Source of the DNA: Actinomycetes bacterium
GTDB taxonomy: Bacteria; Actinomycetota; Coriobacteriia; Anaerosomatales; Anaerosomataceae
Length of the DNA: 64,000 nucleotides
Assembly (NCBI GenBank): GCA_022839745.1
Contig: JALHJB010000008.1
Span: forward strand, 29,808 to 93,807
Direction of reading: 5' to 3'
The notes beneath the pieces were generated by a model, which saw nothing but the letters and a program-made list of their open reading frames with translations, did not search any database and was not told where the DNA came from. This document shows, piece after piece, positions 59,607 through 64,000 of this stretch. The position numbers and the translations under genes are program-made. How positions within the stretch are numbered: position 1 is the first letter of the stretch; each line of letters begins with the position of its first letter.

Positions 59607-62222
59607 ATGACCGAGCGCACCATCGCCGTGATCGATGGCAACAGCCTCCTGCACCGCGCGTTCCACGGGTTGCCGCCAACGATGACGGCTCCTGACGGCC
59701 GGCCCACCAACGCCGTGTTCGGGTTCATGACGATGCTGCTCAAGATGGTCGCCGACCTCGGCCCTGATGGCGTTGTGGTCGCGTTCGACCGGGGCAAACC
59801 GGCGTTTCGCACCGAGGCGCTCGCGCAGTACAAGATCCAGCGTCCGCCCACGGATCCCGATCTCAAGGCGCAGTTCCCCATGATCAAGGAGCTGCTCGCC
59901 GCCCTGGCTGTTCCGATCGTGGAGGTCGAGGGTTGGGAGGGCGACGACATCCTCGGCACGATCGCCGAGCGGGGATCGAAGGCCGGCATGCGCGTCTTGC
60001 TCGTCACGGGCGACAAGGACGCGCTCCAGCTGGTCGATGAGAACGTGCGCGTGGTCAGCACCAGGAAGGGCATCACCGACATCGTCGTCTATGACAGCGA
60101 TGCCGTGGTAGAGCGCTATGGCGTCGAGCCCGCGCAGGTCGCGGACTTCCTCGGCCTCAAGGGAGACACGTCGGACAACATCCCCGGCATTCCGGGGGTG
60201 GGCGAGAAGACCGCCGCGAAGCTCCTGCAGCAGTACGGATCGCTGGATGCGGTGCTCGAGCACGCCGACGAGATCAAGGGCAAGCTCGGCGAGAACATCC
60301 GTGCCAACGTGGACGCGGCGCTGGCGAGCAGGGTAGTGGCCACGATCCGGCGGGACGTGCCGATCGAGGTCGATCTGGAGGGCGTCACGTGGGGCTGCTG
60401 GGACGAATCGACCGCCCTCGAGGCGCTCACGGACCTCGCGTTCACGTCGCTCATCCCGCGTCTACGCACGGCCCGCAGGGCCGAGGCGGCGCCGGATGCG
60501 GCTGCCACAGCTCCAGCCGAGGGGTGGCGCGAGCTGTCGGGCAGCGAGGCCCGCGAATGGCTGGCGGGCCTGCCCGCGAACGCCGGGAGCCCCGTGGGCG
60601 TCGCGGTCGGCGCGGGCGACGGGACGTGCTTGTTCGGAGGCGAGCAGGCGGTGGCCTTCGCGTGCGACGGTACGGTCGTCACGCTCTCGGGGGACGCGGC
60701 GGCCGAGGCGTGGGGCGGCGTCCTCGAGGGCTGCACGGTGAGCGCCGGCGACATCAAGGCGCTTGCGGAGGCGGTGTGCCCGCAGGCGCTCTCGGGGCCC
60801 TCGGCCGAGCTCGACCCGGCGCGGCTCTTCGACTGCGGCATCGCCGGCTACCTGCTGGCCTCGAACCGCTCCAGCTACGACATCGCCTCGCTCGCGGCCG
60901 AGCATCTCGGTCGCACCGTCGAGGCGGGCGACGTTGCTGCCGAAGCGCGCGCCGCCGCCGAACTCGCGCCGGTGCTCGAACCCCGCCTTGAGGAGTGGGG
61001 GGCCACGCGATGCTTCTCCGAGATCGAGATGCCGCTCGTTCCGGTCCTCATGCGCATGGAGCAGGCCGGCGTCGGCCTCGACCGGCAGGTGCTCGACACG
61101 CTCTCGGTCCAGACGCACGCCGAGATCGCGTCGCTTGCGTCCGAGATCCACGAGCTCGCGGGCTGTGAGTTCACGATCGATTCGCCCAAACAACTCGGCG
61201 AGGTGCTGTTCGAGAAGCTCGGATTGCCTACACAGCGCAAGACGAAGACCGGCTACTCCACCGATGCAAGCGTGCTTGCGGCGCTGGCACCGCTGCACCC
61301 CATCGCCGACAAGGTCGTGGCGTACCGTGAGCTCACGAAGCTCACGAGCACCTACATCGACGCGCTCCCGCGGTTGCTCGGCGAGGACGGGCGCATCCAC
61401 ACCACGTTCAATCAGACGGTCGCGGCCACGGGCAGGCTGTCCAGCAGCAGCCCCAACCTGCAGAACATCCCCGTGCGCACGGAGCTCGGCCGGCGCATCC
61501 GCGCGGCGTTCGTGCCTGCCCAGGAAGGCGACCTGATGGTGAGCGCCGACTACTCGCAGATCGAGTTGCGCATACTGGCGCACCTCTCGGGCGATCCCGG
61601 TCTCATCGACGCGTTCACGTCGGGCGCCGACTTCCACGCCGCCACCGCGGCACGCGTCTTCGGTGTCACGCCGGACGACGTCGACCCCGAGATGCGCCGC
61701 AAGGCCAAGGCGGTCAACTTCGGCATCGTCTACGGCATTTCCGCGCACGGACTGGGAGACTCGCTCGGCATCGGATACGCCGAGGCCCAGGCCACGATCG
61801 ACCGCTACTTCGCCGCCTATCCGCGCGTGCGTGAGTATCTCGACGAGACCATCGCAGAAGCGCACAAGACCGGGTATGCCGAAACGATGTTCGGCCGGCG
61901 ACGCCCGATCCCTGAGCTGCGCAACAGCAACTACAACCTGCGGTCGTTCGGCGAGCGGACGGCCATGAACCACCCGATGCAAGGCACGGCCGCCGATCTC
62001 ATGAAGCTCGCGATGATCGAGGTCGACCGCCGTCTGCGCGCGGGAGGGTTCCGGTCGCGGATGGTGCTGCAGGTCCATGATGAACTCGTCTTCGAGGTGC
62101 CGGCCGATGAGCTCGAGGAGCTGTCCTCGATGGCCCGTACGGCGATGGCCGAGGTCGCGGATCTGGCCGTGCCGCTTGAGGTGGGCATCGGTGCGGGTGT
62201 GAACTGGGCCGAGGCGAAGTAG
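59607..62222 (+). CDS. polA: DNA polymerase I
   Basis: 871 residues. The 5'-3' exonuclease domain (1-300) is intact: VIDGNSLLHRAFHG, VVAFDRGKPAFRTE, GWEGDDILGT, VTGDKDALQLV and GLKGDTSDNIPGIPGVG. The middle domain (about 310-480) has lost the DEDD residues of proofreading. The polymerase has motif A with D648 (SADYSQIELRILAHLSGD), motif B RRKAKAVNFGIVYGIS and motif C QVHDELVFEVP. The start is ATG 59607; a -10-like TAGAAT lies at 59543-59548. It serves in repair and Okazaki fragment processing. Confidence 0.96.
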   Translation: MTERTIAVIDGNSLLHRAFHGLPPTMTAPDGRPTNAVFGFMTMLLKMVADLGPDGVVVAFDRGKPAFRTEALAQYKIQRPPTDPDLKAQFPMIKELLAALAVPIVEVEGWEGDDILGTIAERGSKAGMRVLLVTGDKDALQLVDENVRVVSTRKGITDIVVYDSDAVVERYGVEPAQVADFLGLKGDTSDNIPGIPGVGEKTAAKLLQQYGSLDAVLEHADEIKGKLGENIRANVDAALASRVVATIRRDVPIEVDLEGVTWGCWDESTALEALTDLAFTSLIPRLRTARRAEAAPDAAATAPAEGWRELSGSEAREWLAGLPANAGSPVGVAVGAGDGTCLFGGEQAVAFACDGTVVTLSGDAAAEAWGGVLEGCTVSAGDIKALAEAVCPQALSGPSAELDPARLFDCGIAGYLLASNRSSYDIASLAAEHLGRTVEAGDVAAEARAAAELAPVLEPRLEEWGATRCFSEIEMPLVPVLMRMEQAGVGLDRQVLDTLSVQTHAEIASLASEIHELAGCEFTIDSPKQLGEVLFEKLGLPTQRKTKTGYSTDASVLAALAPLHPIADKVVAYRELTKLTSTYIDALPRLLGEDGRIHTTFNQTVAATGRLSSSSPNLQNIPVRTELGRRIRAAFVPAQEGDLMVSADYSQIELRILAHLSGDPGLIDAFTSGADFHAATAARVFGVTPDDVDPEMRRKAKAVNFGIVYGISAHGLGDSLGIGYAEAQATIDRYFAAYPRVREYLDETIAEAHKTGYAETMFGRRRPIPELRNSNYNLRSFGERTAMNHPMQGTAADLMKLAMIEVDRRLRAGGFRSRMVLQVHDELVFEVPADELEELSSMARTAMAEVADLAVPLEVGIGAGVNWAEAK

Positions 62223-62261
62223 GGAGTCGATCGGCCGCCTCGCGGCGAGCGGCGGCGCTTC
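62223..62261. terminator. GC hairpin between convergent polA and diguanylate cyclase genes
   Basis: GCCG-c-CTCG, loop CGG, CGAG-CGGC can form an 8-bp stem with one bulged base in this 39-base convergent gap. No T-run follows, so termination is only a possibility. Confidence 0.3.
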
Positions 62262-63770
62262 CTAGCCGATCGGATGTGGTCCCGGCGTGCGGTCGGAGAC
62301 GCAGACGGTGTTGCGCCCCTGGTCCTTGGCCCGGTACAGGGCGGCGTCAGAGCAGTTGATGAGGTCCTCGGCGGTGTTCGAATTCGCCGGGTAGGTGGCC
62401 ACGCCTGCCGACACGGTGATCGGAGCCGTGGTGCCATCGTCCAGCCGCACCTCCGAGTCGGCGATCTGCCGGCGGATGCGCTCGGCCACGGAGTACGCGC
62501 CGTCAGCGTCGGTGTCGGGGAGCAGAACGCAGAACTCCTCGCCGCCGTACCGGTAGCACGCGTCACGACCGCGCACGGCGTCCTTGACCACGGTGGCAGC
62601 GGCCTTGAGCGCCGCATCGCCGGCCCGGTGCCCCCGCAGGTCGTTGAACTGCTTGAAGTTGTCGAGGTCGAGCATGATGAACGAGACCGGGCGGTCGGTC
62701 CGGTCGGCGACTGAGATCGCGCGATGCAGGTCCTGCTCGAGCTGGCGGACGTTCGCCAGCCCGGTCAGCGCGTCGGAGAGGGCCATCCGCCGGGTGTGGC
62801 GGTGCATGACGTCGAGGTCTCTGCCGATCCAGAGGAACCCCGCAAACGCGAGCAGGAACAGCGGGATCGAGACGGACAGCTGGCGCTCGATGCTGGCCTG
62901 TACCTCCTGCAGGACGTGCGTGTTCTCGACGTTGCAGCGGACGTGCCACGGGACCTTGGCGGCCGTTGTGTACGAGGAGAGCTGGGTCCGCCCGCCGGCG
63001 AGCGTGATCTCGCCGGTGCCCTCAGGCTCCGACTGCATTCCTGGCAGATCGAACATGGCGCTGACGTCGGTACCCACCCACTGCTCCGCGTCGGCGCTCC
63101 GGGCCACCACGATCCCGTTCTGGTCCACGACCGTGGCGTTCATGTACGAGGGGACATCGAGGTCCATCACACGATCCTGGATGCGCGTCAGGCTGAACGC
63201 GGCGGCGACGAAGCCGGTGCGCGCTCCGGCGGTGTCGTAGACGGGGTAGCACACGTGGACGACGGGGTTGCCGGATATCTTGCCCAGCATGAAGTCGCCG
63301 ACGGCCAGGCCGGTCGCCTCCATGGAGCGCTGGAAGTACACCGTGTCCGAGACGTCGACGGGTTTCGATGGGTCCTCGGGCAGCAGTCCTGCCGCCTGGA
63401 TGATGCCATCGGAGCCCACGAAGATGATGTTCATGAAGTGCGGGTAGGAGGGAAGCATCTCCGAGAACCAGGTCTGCAGCGCTGCAGAGTCGCCGGTGCG
63501 CGCGGCCTCACTGCCGGCCACGAACACCAGCAGGTCTTCGGTGGACTCGATGTAATCGTCGATCGAGTAGCCGATGAGCCGGGACATGGAGAGCGCTTCG
63601 GAGGCGGCATGCGCGCGCTGATCCGCGTAGATGTCACGCGCCTGCCAGAACGAGAGCCCCGCGAAGGGCAGCAGCATCGCCAGCAAGAGGATGGCGAGTC
63701 GCACTCGGAGCGTCACCGTCTTAGGCGCTCCGGTTGCGCGAGCTGGTTGCGTGTTCGATGTGCGGGCCAT
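62262..63770 (-). CDS. Membrane diguanylate cyclase with dCache-like sensor
   Basis: 502 residues. Helix 1 (LRVRLAILLLAMLLPFAGLS, about 22-42), an extracytoplasmic double-Cache-type domain (about 45-285; HFMNIIFVGSDGIIQAAG and HVCYPVYDTAGARTGFVAAA), helix 2 (SVSIPLFLLAFAGFLWIG, about 300-318), and a GGDEF domain whose active site reads GGEEF (409-413). The inhibitory RxxD site is R400-D403. It should make cyclic di-GMP from two GTP in response to an outside ligand, with product inhibition. Upstream of ATG 63770 no strong ribosome-binding site is visible. Confidence 0.92.
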   Translation of the reverse strand: MARTSNTQPARATGAPKTVTLRVRLAILLLAMLLPFAGLSFWQARDIYADQRAHAASEALSMSRLIGYSIDDYIESTEDLLVFVAGSEAARTGDSAALQTWFSEMLPSYPHFMNIIFVGSDGIIQAAGLLPEDPSKPVDVSDTVYFQRSMEATGLAVGDFMLGKISGNPVVHVCYPVYDTAGARTGFVAAAFSLTRIQDRVMDLDVPSYMNATVVDQNGIVVARSADAEQWVGTDVSAMFDLPGMQSEPEGTGEITLAGGRTQLSSYTTAAKVPWHVRCNVENTHVLQEVQASIERQLSVSIPLFLLAFAGFLWIGRDLDVMHRHTRRMALSDALTGLANVRQLEQDLHRAISVADRTDRPVSFIMLDLDNFKQFNDLRGHRAGDAALKAAATVVKDAVRGRDACYRYGGEEFCVLLPDTDADGAYSVAERIRRQIADSEVRLDDGTTAPITVSAGVATYPANSNTAEDLINCSDAALYRAKDQGRNTVCVSDRTPGPHPIG

Positions 63771-63913
63771 GCGATGTATATCGGGATACCGGAACTGAAC
63801 AATGAGTGCCGTGTGCCGGTCGACCGGGCAGACCCTTCGATGACGGGCGCCGCCGGAGCGACATCCTTCCGCCGGGACGTGTAAGGTTTTTGGGGGTTAG
63901 GGACTCCGAATAG

Positions 63914-63963
63914 ATGGAGACCTCATTCGTATCACCTAGCCAGTGAACGAAGGAGGTCTCCAT
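63914..63963 (+). promoter_or_regulatory. Inverted repeat enclosing the ribosome-binding site and start codon
   Basis: The 16 bases 63914-63929 (ATGGAGACCTCATTCG) pair with 63948-63963 (CGAAGGAGGTCTCCAT) at 15 of 16 positions, with an 18-base loop. The right arm contains GGAGG and the A and T of the next ATG. The 63771-63913 stretch before it shows no gene. Confidence 0.6.
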
Positions 63964-64000
63964 GAACGAGAGTACCCTGTCTGTGGCCCTGTATGCATCC
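63962..64000 (+). CDS. Start of an unidentified gene (cut by window end)
   Basis: ATG 63962 follows GGAGG (63952-63956) at a good distance and begins MNESTLSVALYAS before the window ends. Thirteen residues are too few for a family. A start site buried in a strong hairpin is frequent at the ends of insertion sequences, so a transposase is one possibility. I cannot confirm it. Confidence 0.4.
   Translation, partial: MNESTLSVALYAS

Overview
The window is a GC-rich bacterial chromosome segment with tightly packed genes, many ATGA/GTGA/TGATG start-stop overlaps and G/C-biased third codon positions. It suggests an anaerobic member of the Actinomycetota, most plausibly a relative of the class Coriobacteriia. 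The reasons are menaquinone synthesis (menA), a split archaeal-type glutamate synthase with Fe-S subunits, a phosphofructokinase with pyrophosphate-type motifs, an archaeal-type class I aldolase, a PdtaS/PdtaR pair, a GlnR-like regulator, and a gene that appears to use UGA as selenocysteine. The lineage is an inference.

Layout. 1-2347: end of an MFS transporter, a fumarylacetoacetate-hydrolase-family enzyme, a ribbon-helix-helix/PIN toxin-antitoxin pair with its operator, and a TrpR-type repressor (YerC/HisR family). 2351-5818: dnaE. 5833-14948: the histidine operon hisZ-G-D-C-B-H-A-F-(two passengers)-IE, behind a promoter with three operator half-sites. 14955-21370: an M48-like protein lacking its HExxH motif, a beta-propeller lipoprotein, a three-gene ABC importer and convergent menA. 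21541-30270: a tryptophan T-box leader and the operon trpE-GD-C-B2-F-B1-A. 30280-30678: a thioredoxin-like lipoprotein with an in-frame UGA replacing the first cysteine of CxxC. 30814-37779: nadE, an acetyltransferase, class I aldolase, accD-accA, phosphofructokinase and a class II aldolase. 37788-43750 (minus strand): a MacB-type ABC system with accessory proteins and a UvrD-type helicase with a LexA-like box. 43902-50553: adenine deaminase, MFS transporter, tRNA-Leu(CAA), an HD-GYP protein and pdtaS-pdtaR. 50622-58893: nitrogen assimilation, with a dual-hexaloop ANTAR antiterminator leader, an HdrBC-like fusion, three glutamate synthase subunits, glnA and a GlnR-like regulator. 58937-64000: a methyltransferase, polA, a diguanylate cyclase and the first codons of a gene whose ribosome-binding site lies in a hairpin.

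How the parts fit. The repressor upstream of dnaE probably controls the his promoter 3.5 kb away. The trp operon senses uncharged tRNA-Trp. PdtaS/PdtaR probably act on the hairpin leader just downstream of their own genes, linking the two-component system to glutamate synthesis. The HdrBC-like protein is a plausible electron donor for that glutamate synthase, which has no GltD-type subunit in this window. A family of short GC-rich palindromic repeats sits at gene junctions in the his and trp operons and has apparently been absorbed into the ends of TrpE and TrpA.

Strongest candidates for something new are the thioredoxin-like selenoprotein (30280-30678), the ANTAR-controlled HdrBC/glutamate-synthase operon (50927-56038) and the dispersed repeat family. 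No rRNA genes or CRISPR arrays were seen.
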